Notes: a model not told the origin generated them from the letters alone. DNA of 64,000 bases from Flavobacterium sp. Root420 (GCF_001427905.1 NZ_LMEF01000003.1:1-64000), one strand, 5' to 3'; positions 35,839 to 45,343 are shown, numbered from the stretch's first letter. Numbers and translations are program-made.

Positions 35839-38070
35839 ATGAAAAAATTTTTACTACTAGTTGTCGTATTTCTGGCAAGTCATTTTGCAATTGCCCAGAA
35901 AACACTTTTTACTCCTACAGAATGGAGTGATCCAAATAATGAGTTTTATAATAAAGTATCGAGCTCCAGAAAGTATGAGTCTACGAACTTTGTACTCTAT
36001 TGGGGTGATAAAGTGGGTACAAATCCGGCTGCTTATTCTGATCCGGCATTAAGGTTTACGCCAAAATCGGTTGCCGATACCCTTGAAACTAGCTTTAAGC
36101 GGTATATAACCGATTTGCATTTTATTAATAATGCTCCAACAACAAATTTCGGCAAGTACAAAATCATTATTATGATGATGAACACCTGGAATTCTACAGA
36201 CCCACGGTTAGAGGCTTTTGCACAGGCAAGTTCATTTAGTAATACCATTGGTGCTATGTTTGTACATCCTGAAGCCACCAGAGACGGTGGGGCATTATCG
36301 CATGAGTTTGCACACACGCTGCAGATGATGATGCATATTCAGGAAAATCCAGGTAACGGAACTGCATTTTCAGGCTATGATTGGGCGGGTGCGTTTTTTG
36401 AAGGCCATGCTAATTTTATGCGGGCTCAGGCGTATTCGCAATGGTCAGAGATTGACGGCACTTTAACCCGTTGGATACAGACCAAACATTTTATGTGGTC
36501 CTCTAATCGACATCACTACACCAATTTTCATTTGATGTATTATGTTCAGGAAAAAGAGGGATTTGATTTTACAAGACGTATGTGGGCAGAATCTATCAAT
36601 GAAGAACATCCGCTTCAAACAATTAAGAGGTTAAAAGGCTTTACACAGGATCAACTCGATGATTATCTTTGGGGATATGCCCAACGACAACCGGCATTTG
36701 ACTATCCTATTCAATGGAATTCCCAAATAAATACGACCAGTAATTTTGGAAAGACAATCAGAAGCGTTTACAATAGCATAAAGACCAATATGCCGCGTTA
36801 TACCAGCAGGCAATACACGTTGTTAACTAAAGTTACAGGTACCACAGATCAATATTATACCAATAATGACTGGGCTCCGCAGGATTACGGAATGAATGTA
36901 ATTCCGCTATACCCAACATGTGCGGGAACTCAAAAGAAAGTTACGATAAAGTTTAAAGGTCATACAGAAGTTAATCCAACTCAGGCCGGCTGGAGATATG
37001 GTTTTGTTACCACAAAAACAGATGGTACAATATCTCGTTACAGTCCAATGTATAAAACGGATGGCGAGGCTTCCTTTACTCTTAATACAGGTACAGAAGC
37101 AAATATTTTTCTGGTAGTTTTCTCAGCACCAAAAGTTCATGTTAATTATAATATGGATGTGGGTTATCCTAAGCAGAGAAGATATCCTTATGAACTAAAA
37201 ATTGCAAATGCCACTCCGGAAGGATATCAGCCGGCAGCTAGTTTTAGAAGTTTTCTTAAAACAAATGGACATTTACACACTAACGGTGGAGGATGGGTAT
37301 CTAATAATGCGACTGTTGCATCAACAGTTTATGTTGGACCTTATGCAGTTGTCAGAGCCGGTACTGTTTCAGGAAATGCACGCATAGAGGAGTATGCAAT
37401 GGTAGATGGAGGAACTATAAATGGTAATGCAATTGTAAGAGGAAATGCATGTGTTTACAATGCAACTTTATCCAATAGTGTCATTGTTGAAGGTAATGCC
37501 TGGATGGAAGGAGGTTCAGTTTCCAATACAGCTAATATTAAAGGAAATGCTATGCTGTTTGCCGGCAATTTTGGCAGCTCAGTTATAGTGGGCGGTGATG
37601 CAGAAATTGGCAGTTGCTCTACGCCGGGTGTTTATTTGCAATTTCCTTACTGGAGAAATGGCAGAACAGATTGCGATGGTAAAGGCGCTAGTGACACTTC
37701 TAATATCGATATAAATCCAACATTTACAAATTTCACACCCGCACAAATGGCTTTTAGTACAACACCAACATGTGCAGTAAGTACGCTTGTCGACAATAAA
37801 TCAATTCTTGATTCAGAAGAAGATTTGAGTATTTACCCTAATCCAACATCGGCAAACATCAATATAACTTTTCTGCAAACCGAGCAGCAAAAGGTTACCA
37901 TTTCATTATTTGATATGAGTGGAAGTAAGCTAAATGTTATTACAGATAAGATCTATGAAGTTGGCAGAATTGAAATTCCGTTCAATTGCAGTCACTTGAT
38001 TAAAGGAGTTTATCTATTACGCATTCAAACCGGAAACACTATTGTAAATAAATCATTTATTAAGCAATAG
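35839..38070 (+). CDS. T9SS-exported HEFAH metalloprotease, DUF6055 (Svx/AvrXca-like)
   Basis: A 743-residue exported protein. Order: signal peptide (1-20), a metallopeptidase-like DUF6055 domain (about 45-460) with the zinc motif HEFAH at 155-159 and a candidate third ligand Glu188 in FFEGHANFM, a run of hexapeptide-like turns forming a probable left-handed beta-helix (about 487-592), and a type IX secretion C-terminal domain (about 660-743, starting LSIYPNPTS and ending NKSFIKQ). It resembles the Svx/AvrXca proteins of plant pathogens. From memory these are proposed gluzincin proteases that attack extensin-rich plant walls; this is unverified here. It shares the regulon operator with the hydroxyproline genes. 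Confidence 0.82.
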   Translation: MKKFLLLVVVFLASHFAIAQKTLFTPTEWSDPNNEFYNKVSSSRKYESTNFVLYWGDKVGTNPAAYSDPALRFTPKSVADTLETSFKRYITDLHFINNAPTTNFGKYKIIIMMMNTWNSTDPRLEAFAQASSFSNTIGAMFVHPEATRDGGALSHEFAHTLQMMMHIQENPGNGTAFSGYDWAGAFFEGHANFMRAQAYSQWSEIDGTLTRWIQTKHFMWSSNRHHYTNFHLMYYVQEKEGFDFTRRMWAESINEEHPLQTIKRLKGFTQDQLDDYLWGYAQRQPAFDYPIQWNSQINTTSNFGKTIRSVYNSIKTNMPRYTSRQYTLLTKVTGTTDQYYTNNDWAPQDYGMNVIPLYPTCAGTQKKVTIKFKGHTEVNPTQAGWRYGFVTTKTDGTISRYSPMYKTDGEASFTLNTGTEANIFLVVFSAPKVHVNYNMDVGYPKQRRYPYELKIANATPEGYQPAASFRSFLKTNGHLHTNGGGWVSNNATVASTVYVGPYAVVRAGTVSGNARIEEYAMVDGGTINGNAIVRGNACVYNATLSNSVIVEGNAWMEGGSVSNTANIKGNAMLFAGNFGSSVIVGGDAEIGSCSTPGVYLQFPYWRNGRTDCDGKGASDTSNIDINPTFTNFTPAQMAFSTTPTCAVSTLVDNKSILDSEEDLSIYPNPTSANINITFLQTEQQKVTISLFDMSGSKLNVITDKIYEVGRIEIPFNCSHLIKGVYLLRIQTGNTIVNKSFIKQ

Positions 38071-38156
38071 CTATTTAGTATTTTTAACGTGCCATTTATT
38101 TGCCTGCGGGGTTTAGTATAAAAACCAAAGCAGAGAAATGGTAACTATCAGACAAG

Positions 38157-38192
38157 GAGCCTGCAAAATATTTATTTTGCAGGCTCTTTTTT
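38157..38192 (+). terminator. Intrinsic terminator after the metalloprotease
   Basis: GAGCCTGCAAAATA (38157-38170) and TATTTTGCAGGCTC (38173-38186) form a 14-bp perfect stem followed by six Ts. It closes the hydroxyproline-glycoprotein region. Confidence 0.88.
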
Positions 38193-38374
38193 AATTTCTA
38201 TAACATCCAATTTATAGTTGTTTTCGGATTTGTATCTACTGTTATTCGAATTATTTTATTTATCAAAGGCCTGTTGTAAACCTGTTTTGATTTCATCAAT
38301 TAGGTGCAAAAGTAATTTTCAATGTGAAATGTTAATACAATGTTTTATAATGAGACTGTTTTATTAATATAAAG

Positions 38375-38420
38375 GTAACCTTATCGACCTACCCTGATTT
38401 TAATTTTGGAGACATATTAT
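38375..38420 (+). promoter_or_regulatory. ECF-type promoter candidate A, upstream of the sigma gene
   Basis: GTAACCTTATCGACCTACC, then TGATTTTAA starting 20 bp after GTAACC, then GACATA. The same order occurs at 39145-39190 before the FecR gene. The likely -35 is GTAACC and the likely -10 lies in TGAwwTTAA, about 140 bp before the sigma ATG. Autoregulation by the encoded sigma factor is inferred. Confidence 0.55.
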
Positions 38421-38540
38421 AAAACAACACACTGTAGAATATGTCATTTTTAAAATTAAGAATACATCGAAAAAAAGCAATCAGGATTAGTGATTTAATA
38501 ATCGTTTTTCATTCACTAAATAATACAAAAGTGACCTATT

Positions 38541-39098
38541 ATGTATAAGGGGTTTACCGATGAAGAACTTGTTGAATTATTAAGACAAGGAAAAGATAAA
38601 GCGTTTGATGAATTGTATTTTCGGTATCGGGATGTATTGGTTCGCTTTGTTTATATGCGAATGAAATCTGTTCCTGTTTCTGAAGAAATTGTTCAGGAGG
38701 TTTTTACCACAATTTGGGAACGCCGAAAGATTTTGATTATTCAAAAGAAATTTTCGGCCTATATCTATACTTCGGTTCGATATACGACTTTAGATTATAT
38801 AAAATCACACACTATTACCGACCAATATATCAAGGAGGTTGTCGATAGAAGTCATAATAACTACAGCAGTAGCAGCACTACTGAAGATTCTATCTATTAT
38901 GAAGAACTACAAGAAGCAGTAGATAAAGCCGCTTTGTTACTTCCAAAAAAATCTAAAGAAGTTTTTATTTTAAGTCGTATCAAACATTACACTAACAAAG
39001 AAATAGCCGAAGAACTTAACGTTTCGCATGAAACCGTAAAGTATCATATTGCTTATGCGTTAAAATTTATGCGAAGCTATTTGAGCGAATTCAACTGA
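38541..39098 (+). CDS. ECF RNA polymerase sigma factor (FecR-linked)
   Basis: A 185-residue extracytoplasmic-function sigma-70 factor. Region 2 spans about 12-85 (FDELYFRYRDVLVRFVYMR and VQEVFTTIWERR), and region 4 about 125-182 (LPKKSKEVFILSRIKHYTNK, then the helix-turn-helix around NVSHETVKYHI). It pairs with the FecR anti-sigma factor and the STN-bearing SusC downstream, the standard trans-envelope signalling chain by which Bacteroidota induce a SusCD importer when its ligand binds. A GTAACC-type promoter is duplicated before this gene and before fecR, consistent with autoregulation. Confidence 0.92.
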   Translation: MYKGFTDEELVELLRQGKDKAFDELYFRYRDVLVRFVYMRMKSVPVSEEIVQEVFTTIWERRKILIIQKKFSAYIYTSVRYTTLDYIKSHTITDQYIKEVVDRSHNNYSSSSTTEDSIYYEELQEAVDKAALLLPKKSKEVFILSRIKHYTNKEIAEELNVSHETVKYHIAYALKFMRSYLSEFN

Positions 39099-39144
39099 CA
39101 ACAGATTTACAAATTTTGATATACGCTTTTTTCTTAACAAAAGC

Positions 39145-39190
39145 GTAACCTTATCAACCTACCTGAAATTAAGATTTCTAAGACATACTA
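39145..39190 (+). promoter_or_regulatory. ECF-type promoter candidate B, upstream of the FecR gene
   Basis: GTAACCTTATCAACCTACC, then TGAAATTAA starting 19 bp after GTAACC, then GACATA. It differs from copy A at one base in the first 19. It lies 22-68 bp before the anti-sigma ATG and could let the anti-sigma and SusCD genes be transcribed apart from the sigma gene. Confidence 0.55.
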
Positions 39191-39212
39191 TTAAAGAGAT
39201 AAATAAATTATA

Positions 39213-40133
39213 ATGCCTGAAAAATTACATCAAGATATAAAACTTTTTTTACAAGGTAAGCCTTCCTTAAAAGGAGAAGAAATATGGAATAAGTGGTACG
39301 ATCACCAGAAAGATTTTTTTGACCCTGCTCTAATTATTGAATCCGACCGTTCGAAACTAAAAAAAGAAATCAGACAAATAAAGAAATCAGAAAAGGTATT
39401 TTTTCTTCAGAACAGAAATTGGGCTATAGCAGCTTCGCTGTTATTATTAATGGGTTTGTCTTTTTTTGTTTATCAATCATCCATAAACACAATAACAAAA
39501 CAATACACTACGAAGTCAGGAGAACACGCTAAAATAATGTTGAGTGATGGAACTAAAATCTGGTTAAATGCCGGAAGCCGTTTAAAATATCCTGCCAAAT
39601 TTAAAGGAGATACACGAGAAGTTTATTTAACCGGTGAAGCTTTTTTTGATGTTGCCAAGGACAAAAAACATCCTTTTATTATTCATACTGATAAAATGGA
39701 TACCAAAGTTTTGGGAACGAGCTTTAATGTTCAGGCTTATCCGGATCATGCTACGCAGGAAGTTTCGGTTTTAACCGGACGAGTAAATGTGAAATCGACG
39801 GTTACTGAGGAAAATGTATATGTAACTCCGGGACAAAAAGTAGTTTTTAAATCAAAAAGCAATAAACTACAGGCCTTTACTGATATTCCTCTGAATTCTA
39901 TCTCGCTATGGCGAAAAAATATCATTGTTTTTGAAGATGCTCCTTTACCCGAAGTCATTGCAACAATTAATCGCAAATATAATGTTACGATCGAAATTGG
40001 AAACAAGGATTTAAACAATCTAAAAATAAGCGCCTATTTCAAAGAGCTTCCTGTCGAACAGGTTGTCGCTTTGGTATGCAATATCATAAATGCTGATTAT
40101 AAACTGGAATCGGGAACTTATATCATACGATAA
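39213..40133 (+). CDS. FecR family anti-sigma factor
   Basis: A 306-residue inner-membrane anti-sigma regulator. A cytoplasmic N-terminus (1-69) would bind the sigma factor, a single transmembrane helix spans about 70-88, a FecR domain (about 98-195, with GTKIWLNAGSRLKYP and VLGTSFNV) is periplasmic, and a C-terminal DUF4974/STN-like domain covers about 235-305. It should hold the upstream sigma factor inactive until it contacts the STN domain of the ligand-loaded SusC. The gene lies between the sigma gene and the STN-SusC gene, in the order usual for these systems. Confidence 0.92.
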   Translation: MPEKLHQDIKLFLQGKPSLKGEEIWNKWYDHQKDFFDPALIIESDRSKLKKEIRQIKKSEKVFFLQNRNWAIAASLLLLMGLSFFVYQSSINTITKQYTTKSGEHAKIMLSDGTKIWLNAGSRLKYPAKFKGDTREVYLTGEAFFDVAKDKKHPFIIHTDKMDTKVLGTSFNVQAYPDHATQEVSVLTGRVNVKSTVTEENVYVTPGQKVVFKSKSNKLQAFTDIPLNSISLWRKNIIVFEDAPLPEVIATINRKYNVTIEIGNKDLNNLKISAYFKELPVEQVVALVCNIINADYKLESGTYIIR

Positions 40134-40203
40134 CTTTTAAAATCAAACGAATCAATCTACGTAGAAAACCAATCATAATCAAGAACAATTAAAACTCAAA
40201 AAC

Positions 40204-43200
40204 ATGACTAAAAAACAAATGCGGTATGTCGTAAACTGTCAGAGCATTAAAAAATCTGTATTAACCAAAGCACTTCTTTTTGTGGCTTTATTTTTTATCG
40301 GATTAACTGCAAAAGCGGGCAGCGTAGATATAGGCAAAAGAGTTACCTTAAAAGTAGAAAATGAAAGTATCAGGAATGTTTTTCAGAAGATAGAAAAACA
40401 AATTGATGTGCATTTTATGTACGAAACGAATCAGGTTAATACCAATCAAAAAATTAGTTTAAAACTGAATAATGTTACACTAGAGCAGGCACTAGATAAA
40501 ATATGCAGCAATTTTTTCCTGAAATACGAAATTGTAAGCAATAATATTGTGATCAAAAAAAGTCAAAAAGTTTCGGATGCCGATCAAAATAAGATCAGTA
40601 TTTCAGGAACGGTTTACGGAGGTAATGACGGAATGCCGTTGCCAGGTGTCGGGATTAAAGATAAAGGTTCTGATGCAGCAACAACAACAGACTTTGACGG
40701 AACTTTTAAGATTGAAATAAACGCAGCTGAGGCCATACTGGTTTTTTCGTATGTGGGTTATGTTGATCAGGAGGTTAAAGTAACGCAAGCCGATAAAAAC
40801 ATCACTATCAAATTAGTAGCCGATATGAAACAACTACAGGAAGTTGTAGTTATGGGTTATGGAAGTGTAAAAAAGAATGAAGTTTTAGGATCTGTAGGAT
40901 CTGTTTCTATGAAGGAAACTTCAAGCAGAACATACAACAGCGCCGCTGAATTACTACAAGGGACTGTTGCCGGTGTTACGGTGCTTAGTAATGGTGGTGA
41001 CCCAACGGCTGAACCAACAATTAATATTCGTGGTATTGGTTCTTTGAATGCTGAAACACCATTAATTGTTTTGGACGGAATTATTTATAGCGGTTCATTA
41101 AATACTTTAAATCCAAATGATATTGCTTCGATAAGTGTTTTGAAAGATGCAGCTTCTGCAGCCATCTACGGTGCAAGAGCTTCTGGTGGTGTAATTTTAA
41201 TTACGTCTAAAAAAGGAGTTTCGGAGCATATTAATGTAAATGTAAATTATCAGGGAGGTTTTCAGAATGTAGCTAAAAAACTGGATGTTCTTAATGCTGC
41301 CGAATATGCAGATGCTATGAACACGGCAAGAGATAATGCAGGTATGCCAAGAATTCCGGCTTTTGATCCGGCATTTGAACCAACGGCGAGAACTACAAAA
41401 ACAAACTGGATGGATGAAATTTTTCATACAGGAGAAATTCAGGATTTGTCCCTTTCTATAAACGGTAAAACAGAAAAATCTAATTTCTTTGTTTCAGGAA
41501 GTTATAGAAAAAATGAAGGAATCTTATTAAATACTTTTGGTGAGCGTTATACAGCAAGAGCAAACTCTTCTTTTAAATTAGCTCCAAATTTTACAATTGG
41601 AGAAAATTTATCTTATTCGTTGACTAACGGTCAGAGCGCCAATACATCAAGCGGTTATACAGGAGCGATTTTGGCAGCCATTTTTTATCCGCCAAATGCA
41701 ACAATATATAGAGAAGATGGTTCTGGACAATTTGGAGGAGTTCCTGAAAAATATATTGGTTCTTATGGAGATGTTATAAATCCTGTTGCTTATTTGAAAA
41801 GACTGGATAACAGAAATCCTGTGTCGACGATTTTGATCAATCCTTATGCAGAATGGGAAATAGTCAAAGGTTTGAAAGTAAAAACAAACTGGGGTTACAC
41901 CAGAATCCAGGATAATGCAAAAGATTTTGCAGTCAAAATTAAAGAGCCGGGAAAAATATTCGACTTTAACAGATTAACGCAAAAGTCAATTACAACTACA
42001 GATTTACTAGGTGAACAAACAATTTCTTACGAAAAATCTTTAGGGAAACACAATTTTAAAGCCTTAGCCGGATATACGTATCAGGAAACAAAAAGAGAAT
42101 TTTATACGATCGAAGGAACAGGTTTTGATAACGAAGATCCATCACAACGTTATTTGCTAAATGCGAAATTAATTCAGCAAACGGCAGCAGGATTATCTGA
42201 CGAAATTATTTCCTCTTATGTTGGAAGGTTAAATTACGATTTTAATCAAAAATATTTATTCTCTGGAATTGTTCGTCGTGACGGAACTTCAAAACTTTTA
42301 TCAGCGAATCGCTGGAAAGTTTATCCTTCTGTTTCTGCAGGATGGTTAATTTCTGAAGAAGAATTTATGAAAAACATCAGCCCAATTGTAAGTAATTTAA
42401 AACTGCGCGCAAGCTGGGGACAAATAGGAAATTTAGGAAATCTTGGACCATACCAATTTAGTGTTCCATTGAATCAGACTCAGGCTTTGATTGGTTCAAC
42501 TCCGGTAATTAATTATGGTTATGCCGAAGGTGAATTATCAAATCCTAACTTAAAATGGGAAAGCTCAGAGCAGACTAACATTGGTTTGGATTTTACAATG
42601 TTCAACAATACCCTTACAGGATCTGTAGATGCATACGTAAAGAAGAACAAAGACATGTTGGTTCGTGATCAGCTTCCGGGTGTTTCAGGAACTCCGCAAG
42701 GTCGAATTGTAAATTCCGGAGATGTAGAAAATAAAGGTATTGAAGCTAGTTTGACGTACCAAAAAACACGTGGGGAATTTAAGTTTGATGTAACAGCAAA
42801 TGCTGCATTTTTAAGTAACAAAATTGTTTCTATTAAAGATGGTTTAACTTCTCTTGAGCCTTTAAACATTAGCCGCGTTCGTAGTTTGCCTTTAGCCAAT
42901 ATTTATCAGGTTGGAAGCCCGGTTGGTGCCTATTACGGATACACTACAGAGGGATTATTTCAAAGTACTCCCGAAGCAAAAGCATATGTAAACAGTTCTG
43001 GTACAGTGTATCAGCCAAATGCAGTGGCCGGAGATATTAAATTTAAAGATGTAAACGGAGATGGCGTAATTAACAACAGCGATAGAGTAGTATTGGGAAA
43101 TCCGTTTCCAAAAACGACTTACAGCTTAAATGCCAATTTTAGATATAAAGGTTTTGATATGAATATCTTTTTTAACGCAGTAGCAGGAAATAAGGTTTTT

Positions 43201-43593
43201 AATGCCGTAAAATATACAGGTCTAAACGCTTCCTTCCCAGGATATAATTTATTGGCTGATTCTAAAGATGCCTGGTCGCCAACCAATACAGATACCAATA
43301 TTCCGGTTCTTTCCTCAACAGATAATAACAATAATTTCGGGAGAATCTCTGATTTTTATATCGAAGATGCTTCATTCATAAGATTAAAAAATGTTTCGAT
43401 CGGTTATACTGTTAAAGAAAATTGGCTGAACGGAAAAGCAAAACTTAGATTCTTTATTTCAGGACAAAATTTATTTACAATTACAAATTACTCCGGAATG
43501 GATCCAGAAGTTGGACTTAATAATTTTGGTCTGGACTTAGGTAAATATCCACTTTCCTGTATTTATATGACGGGTGTAAATGCTACTTTTTAA
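40204..43593 (+). CDS. SusC/RagA family TonB-dependent transporter with STN signalling domain
   Basis: A 1129-residue receptor. After a signal peptide (about 1-38, LTAKA) comes an STN domain (about 45-115, VFQKIEKQIDVHFMYETNQV) that would contact FecR, then a carboxypeptidase-regulatory-like domain (about 130-205), the motif VVVMGYGSVKK, a plug (about 235-340, with SVLKDAASAAIYGARASGGV) and the outer-membrane barrel. The STN domain, absent from the SusC at 5304, marks it as a transducer that senses its own substrate. The substrate is unknown; no glycosidase directly adjoins this SusCD pair. The SusD partner follows 20 bp later. Confidence 0.94.
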   Translation: MTKKQMRYVVNCQSIKKSVLTKALLFVALFFIGLTAKAGSVDIGKRVTLKVENESIRNVFQKIEKQIDVHFMYETNQVNTNQKISLKLNNVTLEQALDKICSNFFLKYEIVSNNIVIKKSQKVSDADQNKISISGTVYGGNDGMPLPGVGIKDKGSDAATTTDFDGTFKIEINAAEAILVFSYVGYVDQEVKVTQADKNITIKLVADMKQLQEVVVMGYGSVKKNEVLGSVGSVSMKETSSRTYNSAAELLQGTVAGVTVLSNGGDPTAEPTINIRGIGSLNAETPLIVLDGIIYSGSLNTLNPNDIASISVLKDAASAAIYGARASGGVILITSKKGVSEHINVNVNYQGGFQNVAKKLDVLNAAEYADAMNTARDNAGMPRIPAFDPAFEPTARTTKTNWMDEIFHTGEIQDLSLSINGKTEKSNFFVSGSYRKNEGILLNTFGERYTARANSSFKLAPNFTIGENLSYSLTNGQSANTSSGYTGAILAAIFYPPNATIYREDGSGQFGGVPEKYIGSYGDVINPVAYLKRLDNRNPVSTILINPYAEWEIVKGLKVKTNWGYTRIQDNAKDFAVKIKEPGKIFDFNRLTQKSITTTDLLGEQTISYEKSLGKHNFKALAGYTYQETKREFYTIEGTGFDNEDPSQRYLLNAKLIQQTAAGLSDEIISSYVGRLNYDFNQKYLFSGIVRRDGTSKLLSANRWKVYPSVSAGWLISEEEFMKNISPIVSNLKLRASWGQIGNLGNLGPYQFSVPLNQTQALIGSTPVINYGYAEGELSNPNLKWESSEQTNIGLDFTMFNNTLTGSVDAYVKKNKDMLVRDQLPGVSGTPQGRIVNSGDVENKGIEASLTYQKTRGEFKFDVTANAAFLSNKIVSIKDGLTSLEPLNISRVRSLPLANIYQVGSPVGAYYGYTTEGLFQSTPEAKAYVNSSGTVYQPNAVAGDIKFKDVNGDGVINNSDRVVLGNPFPKTTYSLNANFRYKGFDMNIFFNAVAGNKVFNAVKYTGLNASFPGYNLLADSKDAWSPTNTDTNIPVLSSTDNNNNFGRISDFYIEDASFIRLKNVSIGYTVKENWLNGKAKLRFFISGQNLFTITNYSGMDPEVGLNNFGLDLGKYPLSCIYMTGVNATF

Positions 43594-43613
43594 AAAAATA
43601 TAAAACAAATAAA

Positions 43614-45149
43614 ATGAAAAATTTAAGTCTTTTATTATTGAGTTTTGTGCTTTTACTAGGCACTTCGGCTTGCGAAAGTGAACTTGATGTGGTTCCGCAG
43701 GGAGCGCCGTCAAGCGGAAATTTCTGGAAAACGCCTGCTGATGCAAAAGCGGGAGTAAATGCCATTTATGCCTTATATTCTGATGATAATATGTACGGTC
43801 GTGGTTTTTTCTGGCTGAATAATGCAAGCGACGATATAGGAACCAAACCAAGACAAAATGCAGAGCGCATCAAGAATTTTATTGTTGATGGAGCTGAATC
43901 TGATACTAAAGATATCTGGAGATTGCACTACGAAGTAATGAAACGTTGTAATGATGTGATTCGCAATATCCCGAAGATTTCGCTTGACGATAAAACAAAA
44001 AATATGATGTTGGGCGAAGCGTATTTCAACCATGCTGTAATGCATTTAGAATTAGCTTACCATTATGGAGATGATCGTGCGGGAATTCCAATTCAGGACA
44101 GAGAAGATCCAACCAATGTATATGTGCCACGTGCAAAAAATGTGGCTGAAAACTACGCATACATCGCTGCCGATTTAGTTAAAGCAGCTGATTTATTGCC
44201 TTATTTTAATGAGCTTACGCCTGACAATTACGGGCGTGCTCATAAAACAGCTGCCTGGGGATATTTAGTTCGTACGTATTTGTATGCAAAAGACTGGGAC
44301 AATGCTATTAAATATGCCAATATGATTGTTAATAGCGGAAAACATAAATTGCTTGACGATTTTGCTGATGTGTTTAAAATTAAAAACAACTGGTCTTCAG
44401 AGTATATCTGGTCTGTAACTTCAAGCTCAGAAAATACAGGTTTAGGTTCTATTTTTCCGGGCGTTTGTCTGGAAGATAAAGGATGGGGAGTTTACAACGG
44501 TTGGGGAAATTTTTATCCAACTAAAGAATTGTTCGACACTTATGATCCGGCAGATAAAAGACGCAGCGCTACCATTTTGCAAAAAGGAGATAAGTTTATG
44601 TATTTTGGTGAATTAGTAACTTTTAATGAAGGAAAATATGTTGTAAGTTCCAGTAACAGAACAGGATATCAGTTCAATAAATATATGGAGCCATTTGGTT
44701 ATCCAAAAACAACTTCGGGCGGAATCGATATCCGTTATGTAAATGCAAACGGTGACAAACCTTCAACAGCTTTAAATTTACCTTTATTGCGTTATGCCGA
44801 TGTGATTTTGATGTTGGCAGAAGCCAAATTAATGAAAGGTTTAAGCGCTGACACCGAAATAAATATGATTCGTAATCGTGCTGGTTTACCGAGTATTTCA
44901 GGAGCAACATTAACGGATTTAAAAAGAGAAAGACGCTGCGAATTGGCAGGAGAATGGACAGATCGCCATTTTGATTTAGTACGTTGGGGCGATGCTCAGG
45001 CGACTTACGCAAAACCTTTGCACCATTATAACGGAAGTGTGATTTATCCTGCCCGTAATTTTAATCCTGCAATTCACCATGTTTGGCCAATACCACCAGA
45101 TGAAATTGCAGTGAGCAAAGGCGCCCTTACGCAAAATAAAGGCTGGTAG
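43614..45149 (+). CDS. SusD/RagB family surface lipoprotein
   Basis: A 511-residue SusD-type lipoprotein and partner of the STN-SusC. The lipobox GTSAC places the lipidated Cys at 20. Family landmarks are MMLGEAYFNHAVMHLELAYH (about 122-141) and the C-terminal ERRCELAGEWTDRHFDLVRWG. It binds the same unknown substrate at the surface and hands it to the SusC barrel. It is the last gene of the sigma/FecR/SusC/SusD unit and is followed by a hairpin at 45249-45288. Confidence 0.93.
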   Translation: MKNLSLLLLSFVLLLGTSACESELDVVPQGAPSSGNFWKTPADAKAGVNAIYALYSDDNMYGRGFFWLNNASDDIGTKPRQNAERIKNFIVDGAESDTKDIWRLHYEVMKRCNDVIRNIPKISLDDKTKNMMLGEAYFNHAVMHLELAYHYGDDRAGIPIQDREDPTNVYVPRAKNVAENYAYIAADLVKAADLLPYFNELTPDNYGRAHKTAAWGYLVRTYLYAKDWDNAIKYANMIVNSGKHKLLDDFADVFKIKNNWSSEYIWSVTSSSENTGLGSIFPGVCLEDKGWGVYNGWGNFYPTKELFDTYDPADKRRSATILQKGDKFMYFGELVTFNEGKYVVSSSNRTGYQFNKYMEPFGYPKTTSGGIDIRYVNANGDKPSTALNLPLLRYADVILMLAEAKLMKGLSADTEINMIRNRAGLPSISGATLTDLKRERRCELAGEWTDRHFDLVRWGDAQATYAKPLHHYNGSVIYPARNFNPAIHHVWPIPPDEIAVSKGALTQNKGW

Positions 45150-45185
45150 TTTGTAGTTTCAGTTTGTTTGTTTTGTTTTTTTACG

Positions 45186-45211
45186 CTGCAAGCTTAGTTG
45201 TGGGCTTGCAG
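45186..45211. repeat. Hairpin flanked by T-run and A-run
   Basis: CTGCAAGC (45186-45193) pairs with GCTTGCAG (45204-45211). The stem is prolonged by the preceding T-run and following A-run. Neither strand has a T-run directly after the stem, so it is not a classical terminator. Confidence 0.4.
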
Positions 45212-45248
45212 TTGTAAAAAAAACGACAAATGATTTTATATAAAATGC

Positions 45249-45288
45249 ACCAGTCTTTTTTACGGAAAAGGCTGGTTTGTGTTTTTTT
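45249..45288 (+). terminator. Intrinsic terminator of the SusD unit
   Basis: ACCAGTCTTTT (45249-45259) pairs with AAAAGGCTGGT (45266-45276), with one T-G pair. A run of seven Ts ends at 45288. Confidence 0.8.
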
Positions 45289-45343
45289 AGCCACAGATTA
45301 GAAGATTAAAATTGATTTTTAATTCTGAGTAATAATACAGCAA

